From NCBI RefSeq assembly GCF_020524005.1, contig NZ_JAIVKK010000001.1, positions 620,001 to 684,000 on the forward strand: DNA of 64,000 bases, read 5' to 3'. Below the pieces are notes generated by a model. It did no database searches. It had not been told where the DNA came from and saw only the letters and a program-made list of their open reading frames with translations. The translations under genes and the position numbers were made by a program. This DNA is from Microbulbifer aggregans. GTDB taxonomy: Bacteria > Pseudomonadota > Gammaproteobacteria > Pseudomonadales > Cellvibrionaceae. Shown here in pieces: positions 9,068 to 17,162 of this stretch (position 1 is its first letter; each line of letters begins with the position of its first letter).

Positions 9068-9829
9068 TTACTTACCAGGACGCTCCGGGCGCTGCGGCTT
9101 CTCCGGGCGCTCAGCTTTTTCCGGGCGAACCGGTTTCTCCGGGCGATCCACTTTAGCTACGCGCTCCACTTTCGCAACCTTATCGGCGCGTTCTGCACGC
9201 CCCAAGTCGCGCTCCGCGTGCTTTTCAGCACGCATAGATTCCCGCTCTTCGTGGCGAGCCATTTTCCCGGACATATCCGGGCGATTGGAATGCACGCCAC
9301 TAACCACTTCACCCAGGTTCACACCAAGTTCTTTGGCAATCCGGCCCCAGCCCATGCCTTCAACCTGGCGCATGCGCAGGATTTCATTAACACATCCTTC
9401 CGCATCAAGGCCCATCTCACCTTCAGCTGCTTCCGCTTCTGAAATACCTGCAAGACGCTCTGCCAGCGCCATGGTAATCAGCACATTGCCGTATCCCATA
9501 CCGGCATGCCCCTCAGTGCCCTCTTCCATTTCCGGCAACTCTTCAGGAACTTCCACTTCAACGTCAGTATCCGTGTCTTCACCTTCTGGCAGGGGCTCAA
9601 CATAGTGAATACTGCCGTCGCGCAGACCCGCAACAATACGCTTGGATTCTTCATCACCCCCAAAGAAATCGCTGAAATGTCCAGCGATACGGTCTCCGGG
9701 CACGGAGCTGGCCACCTCAACCACTTCGACATCGGTTTCGGGTAAATCTTCATCGGCCCATACCTGCGGCATTACAACAACGCCGGCGAGCGCCGCAGCC
9801 AATGCTGTCGCTTTAAATGGAAGCTTCAT
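9068..9829 (-). CDS. Secreted protein with acidic N-half and RPEK-repeat tail, function unknown
   Basis: I do not recognise a characterised family. A signal peptide is clear (MKLPFKATALAAALAG, cleavage near PQVWA), so it is exported. Residues about 27-125 are strongly acidic (many E/D, for example in DTDVEVEVPEELPEME). A middle part carries GMGWGRIAKELGVNLGEVV, which resembles a small helical motif seen in other exported hypotheticals. The last 70 residues are basic, with AERADKVAKVERVAK followed by RPEKP-type repeats. The start has AGGAG eight bases upstream. It is a stand-alone gene with its own terminator, between a beta-barrel gene and exbB. Confidence 0.75.
   Translation of the reverse strand: MKLPFKATALAAALAGVVVMPQVWADEDLPETDVEVVEVASSVPGDRIAGHFSDFFGGDEESKRIVAGLRDGSIHYVEPLPEGEDTDTDVEVEVPEELPEMEEGTEGHAGMGYGNVLITMALAERLAGISEAEAAEGEMGLDAEGCVNEILRMRQVEGMGWGRIAKELGVNLGEVVSGVHSNRPDMSGKMARHEERESMRAEKHAERDLGRAERADKVAKVERVAKVDRPEKPVRPEKAERPEKPQRPERPGK
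9071..9145 (-). repeat. Tandem RPEKP-coding repeat
   Basis: The 3' end of the secreted-protein gene is a degenerate tandem array of a 12-15 base unit around CCGGGCG (plus strand). It encodes RPEKP, RPEKAE, RPEKPQ and RPERPGK in succession. Units keep the reading frame, so copy number changes would only alter tail length. Confidence 0.75.
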
Positions 9830-9918
9830 CCTGCTTTCTCCTGGTTTCTCTGGTTGCGCCAGTAATCTGAGCGAACTGGCATCGTCATCATCTGATGAAT
9901 CATTAAATACCCAGCCAA

Positions 9919-10761
9919 TCAGTTGGCGGGGCGGTAGCTAACCTGGAACCCAAAACCCTGATCGGGGCTACCGTCAGCAAGGCCAATATAGCCATACACC
10001 AAGCCACTCCACTGGTCACTGAGTTTGTGACTGTAATAGCCGAATGCTTCCGTCTGCCTATCTCCCTGGGCGGTTGCCGCCTGCTGGTAGTCCAGAGAAG
10101 CGCCAACGCTCGAAACCTCACTGAGCCGATAGCCGGTACCCACAGACGTGTACCAGACATCCCGCAGCTCCACATCCGGGAGGTCGCCCTTGTATTTTTT
10201 CGCCAGGGTCACAAAGGGGGTGAAATCACCCACCACGGTGAACACTTCCGCCTGCAGGGTGTAATCCGCTTCACCGGTGCCCAGGCCTTCGTCTTCATCT
10301 GCCAGTGGCACTTTGTATTTAGCCGAAAGATCAACGAAGTACTGTTGCGCAATTGGCTCCAGACTATATGTACCGGTCAGCCACAGGTCGCCGAGGCCGG
10401 ATGCCCTGGAGACAACAACCTCGTCGGCGGCGCCGCCACCACTATTGCCGTTCCCATTGCCATTGCCATTGCCGTTCCCGTTTCCCGGACCAACAACAAA
10501 GCCGCCGTCACCACCTGGGATCACACCCCCAGGCCCTTCAATCTGCGTCCAAGGCAGAGAAGCCTTGAAGGTCCAGCTCGCGTTTGGGGAATAGCTGACG
10601 GTAAAGGGCGTCGACACAATGTCGGTATCGGTAGAATCGCCATAGTCGCCACTACTGATATCCGTGCCGAGGGTGTACTTCCAGTCCGAGGCCACGGTAA
10701 CAGCGGGCAATGCCGCTCCCGCAGCTACCAGGATTGCGCCGGCAATCTGCTTAATTTTCAT
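9919..10761 (-). CDS. Exported beta-barrel-like protein, possibly Phenol_MetA_deg-type transporter family
   Basis: The 280-residue protein has a signal peptide (MKIKQIAGAILVAAGAALPA, cleavage near VTVAS) followed by alternating amphipathic strands (WKYTLGTDISSGDYGD, TPFTVSYSPNASWTFKASLPW, QAEVFTVVGDFTPFVTLAKKY), as in outer-membrane barrels. A Gly-Asn repeat loop at about 93-106 interrupts the barrel. The pattern resembles proteins grouped as MetA-pathway/phenol-degradation outer-membrane transporters, but I cannot confirm that. The reading frame is open much further upstream, inside the region downstream of comEC; the ATG at 10761 is chosen because the signal peptide begins there. No clear Shine-Dalgarno site. 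Confidence 0.75.
   Translation of the reverse strand: MKIKQIAGAILVAAGAALPAVTVASDWKYTLGTDISSGDYGDSTDTDIVSTPFTVSYSPNASWTFKASLPWTQIEGPGGVIPGGDGGFVVGPGNGNGNGNGNGNGNSGGGAADEVVVSRASGLGDLWLTGTYSLEPIAQQYFVDLSAKYKVPLADEDEGLGTGEADYTLQAEVFTVVGDFTPFVTLAKKYKGDLPDVELRDVWYTSVGTGYRLSEVSSVGASLDYQQAATAQGDRQTEAFGYYSHKLSDQWSGLVYGYIGLADGSPDQGFGFQVSYRPAN
10444..10485 (-). repeat. Hexanucleotide (Gly-Asn)7 coding repeat
   Basis: Seven consecutive GGN-AAY codon pairs, read on the minus strand, encode Gly-Asn seven times. On the plus strand the unit is ATTGCC or GTTCCC. The unit is six bases, so slippage would add or remove Gly-Asn pairs without a frameshift. Confidence 0.85.
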
Positions 10762-10921
10762 ACAGTCAACCAAAACCACTATTGCTGAATTTAACTGGCA
10801 CGATAGCACCGAGTGGTAAGGAAAAACTTTGAAGCAACTCTCATCCGCACTTCGGCCCAGATGCCACCCCAAGGGAATATTGGATCTTGCGACAGACACC
10901 GCAATTACAGGTCGGATCCGG

Positions 10922-13534
10922 TCATGTGCGCTCCGCACATACACTCGAGACCGCAAATCGTTCATGCGCAAACCAGAAGCGGAGTGACTCCCGCCCGCAT
11001 TCAATGTTTGGCAGCAACTGCCCCTCCCCCCAGGAAAAGCGCACCGCCCCCAGATCCGCCGTATTGAACAAGCGCGCACCGGATTCCCGGTAGCGCTCAA
11101 CCACATCGGGATGTGGGTGCCCGAAGTGATGCCGGTACCCAGCGCTGAAAACCACGCGCTCCGGCCGTGCCCACCGGATCAACGCGGGGGAGGAAGACGT
11201 ACGGGAACCATGATGGGGGGCCACCAGCAGGTCAACCGGAGGGAAGTCGGGATACCTCAATGCCAGCTCACGCTCTACTTTGCGGGAAATATCGCCAGTA
11301 AAAAGCACCCGCGTATCCCTCCAGCGCAACAATCCAACACAACTGTGGTCGTTCTCTTCACCGTCAACATTGAGCGCGTCATTACCTGAAGCCGGCCACA
11401 GCCAACGTAGGCTGAGAGAACCCCACTGCTCCTCTTCACCTGCTACACAGGGACTACTGCCCTCCCGAGCGGAAATGTCTGCGGACAAGCGCTCCCCGAG
11501 AACACCGGGTGCAATCAAAGATTCAAGCTGGACGGCGCCTGCCAGACCAGCAGCGCCACCGGCATGGTCACGATCACCATGACTCACCACCAGCGCATCC
11601 AGAGACCTGAAGCCGCGACCAATCAGGAAAGGGGCGACGATGTCCCGTCCGGCACTCCACCCCCTGGCGGTATCCGCACCGGCGTCCAGAACCAGGCCAC
11701 GCTCGCCAGTATCGACGACAACAGAAAGCCCCTGCCCTACGTCCAGTACGGTTACGTTCAACTGTTCCCGTGTAGCAGGCGGCCGTGGCAGCAAAGCCGC
11801 AAATACCACCGGAATCAGGCAGTATCCCGCCCAGCGACCCGGTACACCGCGCGGCATCAGTAGCAGCACCACACAGCCAATACCCATCACAAGCACCAAT
11901 ACTCCCGGTGCGGGTAAGCTCTGCCACCCTACGAGATAGCGGTTACACCATTCCAGTACATTGAGTAACACCCCAAGCTGCCAATCCGCGAAGGACCAGC
12001 AGAGGTTGGTTATTGCATCGCCCGGACACACGGCCCCCAACAGAATGGACGGGAGGATCAAAAGACCGACCCAGGGAATCGCGACGAGATTGAGAACCAG
12101 AGCTGACGCACTAGCGCCAGAGAAGAAGAGTATGGAAGGCATCAAGAGCGCCAGCGCAACCGCCCACTGGCTGCGCCATGCAGCGACCAGATACAGCGTC
12201 ACACGCATGTGGAGCGGTGTAGACCGGCGGTCGCCTTCAGCACCCTCCAGTTGCACAGAACAAGCGGAAAGTTGCAGCCGACCGCTAAAGCGGACCAGCA
12301 AAGCAGCGACCGCACCAAAGGAAAGCCAGAAGCCAACACTTAACACCGCCAGCGGCTGCCATATAAGTACCAGGGCCAAAGCCACCGCAAACGCCAAACC
12401 TGCCGGTATCCGCCTTCGCCACATCCACCCCGCCAAGGCAACGCTCGCCATCAGGCACGCGCGTTGCGCAGAAAGCGGAGCACCACACAACAACGTGTAA
12501 CCAAGCGCACCCCCGATTGCACATACGCCGGCAAGCGACCTCGGGTTATACGGGAACACAAGTCCTAAAATGCGGCTTAGCAGGGCCCCAACAAGTAAAA
12601 AACATCCTGCGACCATGCCCACATGCAAGCCGGAAATCGCCAACAGGTGCCCAGTACCGGTTTGGCGCAATAGCTGCTCATCCTGCTCTGACAGCCCGGA
12701 GCGGTCACCAAGTAGTAACGCCCTTATCAGACGACCATTGTCCCAGCCTCCGTCATCGATACGGTCGCGCAGTGATTCCCGGAACGCGGGTAGCCCGGAA
12801 CTGTCCAGGATCTGTGTTGGCCGTAAAGACCGGTCACGAACATACCCGGTTGCATAGACTCCCCGCTGCAACAACCAGGCCTCGTAATCGAAGGTATGCG
12901 GGTTAACACTGCCGCGGGGGCGCTTCAGCCGTAACTGCATCTGCCAGTGGCTGCCAGCGCGAGGCACATCGGCCTTGGGTACACCGTACCATCCGAGTAA
13001 CAACTTCCTGCCGAGCAAGCCCGGATCTGCCGCAGACGCCACTCGCGCACTGAACTTCACATCATAGCGATCGCTGCCAATCGGCCTGAATCGCCCGAAT
13101 GCCGACACCGCAGGTCTGACGTCTGGAAGAGAGGTCACCACCAAGCTTACGCTCACATCGCCACCGTGCTGCGAAGTCGGCAGTCGCATATCCAATACAT
13201 GCTTGTTCCAATGCAGCGCCCAGCCAGTGCCGATCAGGGTCGGCAGCAATAGCTGGCAGATGGCAACAGGCAATGCCCTGCCCCCGGCCCAATTGCCGCC
13301 GCCCGGTTGTCCCGAGCGCGACAAACCAGGCATCACACATGGCATCACAGAAACCAGTGCTACCAGGAGAACCAGCAGGATAAAGGCCAGCCACCAGCCG
13401 GTATCAACAGCCGGCAACCGGGTCCAGTAGGCCACCTGACCGATTCCCAGCGCCAGACACCAGAGCCACAGCGTCAGAGACACCGGCGTCCTGTGAAATT
13501 GTGGCCCCCGCCCCTCAAACCACCTGTGCTTCAT
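10922..13534 (-). CDS. comEC: DNA internalization competence protein ComEC/Rec2
   Basis: Inner-membrane channel that carries single-stranded DNA into the cytoplasm in natural transformation. The roughly 870-residue protein has an N-terminal soluble (OB-like) region after two or three hydrophobic segments. Next comes the Competence domain (GDRSGLSEQDEQLLRQTGTG, HLLAISGLHVGMVAG) with multiple helices, then a C-terminal metallo-beta-lactamase-like domain (VTVLDVGQGLSVVV, VVSHGDRDHAGG, LLVAPHHGSRTSSS). The ATG at 13534 has AAGGA 11 bases upstream; an ATG at 13546 lies directly on that site. The position next to exbB matches PA2984, but two unrelated genes intervene here. Confidence 0.95.
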   Translation of the reverse strand: MKHRWFEGRGPQFHRTPVSLTLWLWCLALGIGQVAYWTRLPAVDTGWWLAFILLVLLVALVSVMPCVMPGLSRSGQPGGGNWAGGRALPVAICQLLLPTLIGTGWALHWNKHVLDMRLPTSQHGGDVSVSLVVTSLPDVRPAVSAFGRFRPIGSDRYDVKFSARVASAADPGLLGRKLLLGWYGVPKADVPRAGSHWQMQLRLKRPRGSVNPHTFDYEAWLLQRGVYATGYVRDRSLRPTQILDSSGLPAFRESLRDRIDDGGWDNGRLIRALLLGDRSGLSEQDEQLLRQTGTGHLLAISGLHVGMVAGCFLLVGALLSRILGLVFPYNPRSLAGVCAIGGALGYTLLCGAPLSAQRACLMASVALAGWMWRRRIPAGLAFAVALALVLIWQPLAVLSVGFWLSFGAVAALLVRFSGRLQLSACSVQLEGAEGDRRSTPLHMRVTLYLVAAWRSQWAVALALLMPSILFFSGASASALVLNLVAIPWVGLLILPSILLGAVCPGDAITNLCWSFADWQLGVLLNVLEWCNRYLVGWQSLPAPGVLVLVMGIGCVVLLLMPRGVPGRWAGYCLIPVVFAALLPRPPATREQLNVTVLDVGQGLSVVVDTGERGLVLDAGADTARGWSAGRDIVAPFLIGRGFRSLDALVVSHGDRDHAGGAAGLAGAVQLESLIAPGVLGERLSADISAREGSSPCVAGEEEQWGSLSLRWLWPASGNDALNVDGEENDHSCVGLLRWRDTRVLFTGDISRKVERELALRYPDFPPVDLLVAPHHGSRTSSSPALIRWARPERVVFSAGYRHHFGHPHPDVVERYRESGARLFNTADLGAVRFSWGEGQLLPNIECGRESLRFWFAHERFAVSSVCAERT

Positions 13535-13782
13535 ATTCAGCGTCATCCTTAACGCAATTCGGTATCACCCTGGCCAATACGTACCTCGCTTGACCAAAAT
13601 CTACCGTGTAGCCACAAGAATAAAGCTGCCATACAGACCCTAACTGCCTTACTGATCAGCTTTTAGTCATAAAACTTACAACAACCTTTCACATTTAACA
13701 TGTTTGTAACATTGCGGTAGCAAACTGCGCGGCATCTGATCGACGGACAACGTCTTAATAATTTTTATCAGTGAGACCGCAG

Positions 13783-14718
13783 ATGAAAAAGACAGCTCTC
13801 TCCCTGGCCATTGCCGCCCTGTTCCCCGCTTTTGCCAGTGCAGAAGTGTTCAATTTCTACGGTAAAGCCAATGCCTCCTTTCAATCTAATGATGAGGGCG
13901 AAGGCGCAGTAACCGATGTCAAAAGCAATGCCTCCCGCCTGGGTGTCAAAGGCGAGCTGCCGCTGGATAGCGGCATCAAAGGCATCTACAAGATGGAATA
14001 CGAAGTCGATATCGATGGTGAAGCCGATGAAACATTCAAGCAGCGCAACATCTACGCTGGTCTCGAAGGTGGTTTCGGCCAGGTTATCGGCGGTAAATTT
14101 GATACCCCGTTCAAGGTTGCGCAAAAGAAAGTTGACCTGTTCAACGATCTGGAAGGCGATATCAAAAGCCTGATCACCAAAAGTGACAACCGCGAATCCA
14201 ACAATTTCCAGTACACCACACCGTCTTTCAGTGGCTTCAAGGTTTCCGCAGCTTACATCAGCAACAAGGAAGCGGAAATTTTCGACGACGAAGGCAACCT
14301 GATCGACACCCGCGACAACGGTACTTCCGTGTCATTTGCCTACGACAACAACGGTGTTTACCTGGCCTACGCATACGACCAGGATGTCGAAGCCAACGAT
14401 TGGAACGTAAACCGTCTCGTCGGCCAATACAACTTCGGCAACCTTCAGGTTGGCGCCCTGTATGAAGAGCAGGAAAAAGCGGATAGCAGCAAGCAGGATG
14501 GCTGGATGACCTCCGTGGCGTACAAGATCAACAACTGGACAGCCAAAGCCCAATACGGCCAATCCGACATCGTCAAAACCAATGGCGAAACCTTCAGCCT
14601 GGGCCTGGACTACAAACTGTCCAAGGCCGCTAAAGTATTCACCTTCTACACCGATGAAACTGCAGCAAGCGACTACGAGCGCAGCTACTTCGGTGTAGGT
14701 ACCGAATTCAAGTTTTAA
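13783..14718 (+). CDS. Gram-negative porin
   Basis: Trimeric outer-membrane diffusion channel, substrate unknown. A signal peptide is present (MKKTALSLAIAALFPAFASA). The mature part begins VFNFYGKANASF and includes ASRLGVKGELPLDSGIKGIY and NIYAGLEGGFGQVIGGKFDT, typical of the Neisseria/OmpC-like general porin family. It ends in Phe (VGTEFKF), as required for recognition by BAM. About 312 residues. A GTG twelve bases upstream is in frame, but the ATG opens the signal peptide. It stands alone, divergent from comEC. Confidence 0.9.
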   Translation: MKKTALSLAIAALFPAFASAEVFNFYGKANASFQSNDEGEGAVTDVKSNASRLGVKGELPLDSGIKGIYKMEYEVDIDGEADETFKQRNIYAGLEGGFGQVIGGKFDTPFKVAQKKVDLFNDLEGDIKSLITKSDNRESNNFQYTTPSFSGFKVSAAYISNKEAEIFDDEGNLIDTRDNGTSVSFAYDNNGVYLAYAYDQDVEANDWNVNRLVGQYNFGNLQVGALYEEQEKADSSKQDGWMTSVAYKINNWTAKAQYGQSDIVKTNGETFSLGLDYKLSKAAKVFTFYTDETAASDYERSYFGVGTEFKF

Positions 14719-14736
14719 ACAGAACTTGAATATTCA

Positions 14737-14757
14737 GGGGCGCAAACTTTGCGCCCC
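14737..14757 (+). terminator. Stem-loop after porin gene
   Basis: Arms GGGGCGCAAA and TTTGCGCCCC form a strong hairpin 19 bases past the porin stop. There is no T-run behind it, so it may stabilise the mRNA 3' end or act with Rho rather than be a classic intrinsic terminator. Confidence 0.55.
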
Positions 14758-14900
14758 GTATCTCGCTAAGATATAGAAACAGCGGCATCGTTAGAACAGG
14801 TCGACCGCTATTGGAGACATGCCGGTATCTCAGTGAACACAAGCTGACGAGCTCACTTCCATATAAACGGAATCATATCAACCAAAATCAGCGCTGAGTT

Positions 14901-16886
14901 TTAGTGAGAAGTTGGCTGAAGATATTTATCCACAAATGCCACTACCGATTCCACAGTTTGCAAGCGAGTTTCGTTTCCGACTAGATAGTGAGTCTCTTCT
15001 TCCAGCTTCATTAACTCGACCGTTTTCTTTGCCTGCTTCAGCTTTTTGTACATATTCTCCGATTGAGAAATGGGTACAGTAAGATCATCTTCGCCGTGGA
15101 TCAGTAACACCGGTGCAGAAAAATTGTCCACAAAGAGTGCGGGCGAAACCTTCCGCAAGTGATCTTGGGACACCTTGCCATTGCCAATATTTTCCTGCCA
15201 GTAAGCTACTAACCAATGATCATCACCGAACAGCCGTCCTTTATCTTTAAGCATATCTTCAAGATTGCCAATACCATTGATTGACACTACACAGCGGTAC
15301 AGGTCCGGTGTAAATGCGCCTCCCGCTAGGGCTGCGTAGCCGCCATAGCTGGCTCCCACGATACAAATTCGCTCCGGGTCAACGACCCCCTTTTTTACAA
15401 GTACCTTTACCGCGTCAGTGAGGTCCTCTTGCATTTTCCCACCCCATTCTCCATGGCCAGCTTCGTAGTGATCACGGCCAAACCCGAAGGATCCCCGGAA
15501 TTGGGGCTGAACAACTAGGTAGCCACGATTCGCCAGCGCCTGGGCCAGCCAGTCAAAACCTACGTGATCGTATGATGCGGGACCACCGTGGGGCATAACT
15601 ACCGCCGGCAGGTTCTTCATTGCACCAACTTTGCTTCGGGGTATGGTCAGTAAATTGGGGATAATCAAGCCATCGCTGGCCTGAAATCTCATGCGACCGA
15701 TAGGATGAATGTGCTGTGCTGTAATTTTGGGGCGTGCCGTCGCTATATACGCGGGTTGCTGCCCCTTGCTGAATCGGTAAAAGCTACCCGCTTCGCTGGA
15801 TCCTTCCACATAGACAAGAAGATCTTCCCAATTATCGCTCCAATCGCGCAGCCATACCGAATGCTCGGGAAATACTGACTGAATCTCGGCCATACGACGA
15901 TCGAGATCCTCGTCAAAAAATTTATACGATGGATTAAAACCGGAGTAACGAACACCCCACACCACGCGATCATGACTCGTGAAGGTCGCCTCCACATCCG
16001 CATCACTGCGGCCGAGCCCCGCATCACTAACCTCTCCGGTAACCAGATCCATAATAAAATAGTCATCACGACCGGTTTCGCTGTTTTCGGCAAGGAATAC
16101 GAGAGATTCACGATCCGGGTTCAGGCCAACCACGGAAATTTCCATCATATCGATTTCTTTGCGGTAAATTTCCTTCCAGTCATCACCATGACGAGCAAGT
16201 ATCCGATGGAGGTTCCTTCGGTTATCAAACAGCTCGTGAGCAATGACCTCCCCGGCGCCATCAAGGAAGAAGTCAATGGAACTCTCTAGCCCTTTGAAGT
16301 GCACTCTCGGCCTCTGCGGAGAATCGAACTCAACCTCAACCAGCGACATACGAGGTGTATGGTCGTGGCGATCATCCGGTACATAGGCGGGCATATACAC
16401 ATATTTACGATCAGGAGACAGGCCGGCAATCCTACCCAAGCCATGCTGTCCAGGATATATCACATCACCCGGGGTTAGTAGCTGGCGAACCTCTTTGGTT
16501 ACCAAGCTGTAGGCATAAGCAGTACTCAGAGCCAGCTTGTCGCGATAACCGAATAAACGACGCACTTCTGATGCAACGAGTACCAATTCATTGTCGGTGG
16601 CAAAGTATATGGACTGTGGCGTAATTTCCCTCAGATCGACAGACCCCAGGAGACGCTTTTCGGAAAGTGAAAAAACTACAGCAATATCGCGTCCATCTTT
16701 TGTAGTACGGTAGGCAATTCGATTGCCACTGGGCGATATAGCCATCATGCTAATCTCCGGGAGCACTCCATAGTCCCGGACAGAGATATCAGCTATCTTT
16801 GATTGGTTATCGGCAAAGACCAACGGGGAAAAAACTAAGGCTGTAGCGACAATTAACATCGCCCAATGACGGAAAACGGCAATCAT
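14901..16886 (-). CDS. S9 family (prolyl oligopeptidase-type) peptidase, exported
   Basis: Predicted periplasmic serine peptidase of the S9 alpha/beta-hydrolase class, acting on short peptides. Signal peptide (WAMLIVATALVFSPLVFA). Residues about 30-400 form a beta-propeller-like region with SPDRKYVYMP and similar blades. The C-terminal hydrolase domain shows MPHGGPASYD (oxyanion), nucleophile Ser in VGASYGGYAAL, Asp in HGEDDLTVP and His in EETHYL. The start ATG has GAGGTAGG upstream. Base composition is more AT-rich than the porin and M16 genes on either side. It is convergent with the porin. Confidence 0.92.
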   Translation of the reverse strand: MIAVFRHWAMLIVATALVFSPLVFADNQSKIADISVRDYGVLPEISMMAISPSGNRIAYRTTKDGRDIAVVFSLSEKRLLGSVDLREITPQSIYFATDNELVLVASEVRRLFGYRDKLALSTAYAYSLVTKEVRQLLTPGDVIYPGQHGLGRIAGLSPDRKYVYMPAYVPDDRHDHTPRMSLVEVEFDSPQRPRVHFKGLESSIDFFLDGAGEVIAHELFDNRRNLHRILARHGDDWKEIYRKEIDMMEISVVGLNPDRESLVFLAENSETGRDDYFIMDLVTGEVSDAGLGRSDADVEATFTSHDRVVWGVRYSGFNPSYKFFDEDLDRRMAEIQSVFPEHSVWLRDWSDNWEDLLVYVEGSSEAGSFYRFSKGQQPAYIATARPKITAQHIHPIGRMRFQASDGLIIPNLLTIPRSKVGAMKNLPAVVMPHGGPASYDHVGFDWLAQALANRGYLVVQPQFRGSFGFGRDHYEAGHGEWGGKMQEDLTDAVKVLVKKGVVDPERICIVGASYGGYAALAGGAFTPDLYRCVVSINGIGNLEDMLKDKGRLFGDDHWLVAYWQENIGNGKVSQDHLRKVSPALFVDNFSAPVLLIHGEDDLTVPISQSENMYKKLKQAKKTVELMKLEEETHYLVGNETRLQTVESVVAFVDKYLQPTSH

Positions 16887-17162
16887 TTGCCTACCTCGCT
16901 CTGGTTATTTAGCGTCCCTGTTCAACAATTCAGCGGCAATAATTTACCTATCTGAATTAAACGCCGCATTCTACCGGCAATGAAGCCAAGGAAAAAGCCG
17001 GACTAATTTGAACGATTTCAGTCAGCAACGTACATTATTAAACGATTCGACATTTAACAAATCTAGCCTTAATACTTGCTTCAGCTCCAATAGTATCCAG
17101 CACCTCTCTCAGGCTGTGCTAGCATCGACAATTCCGGATAATAAAAGAGAGTCCATAACCAC

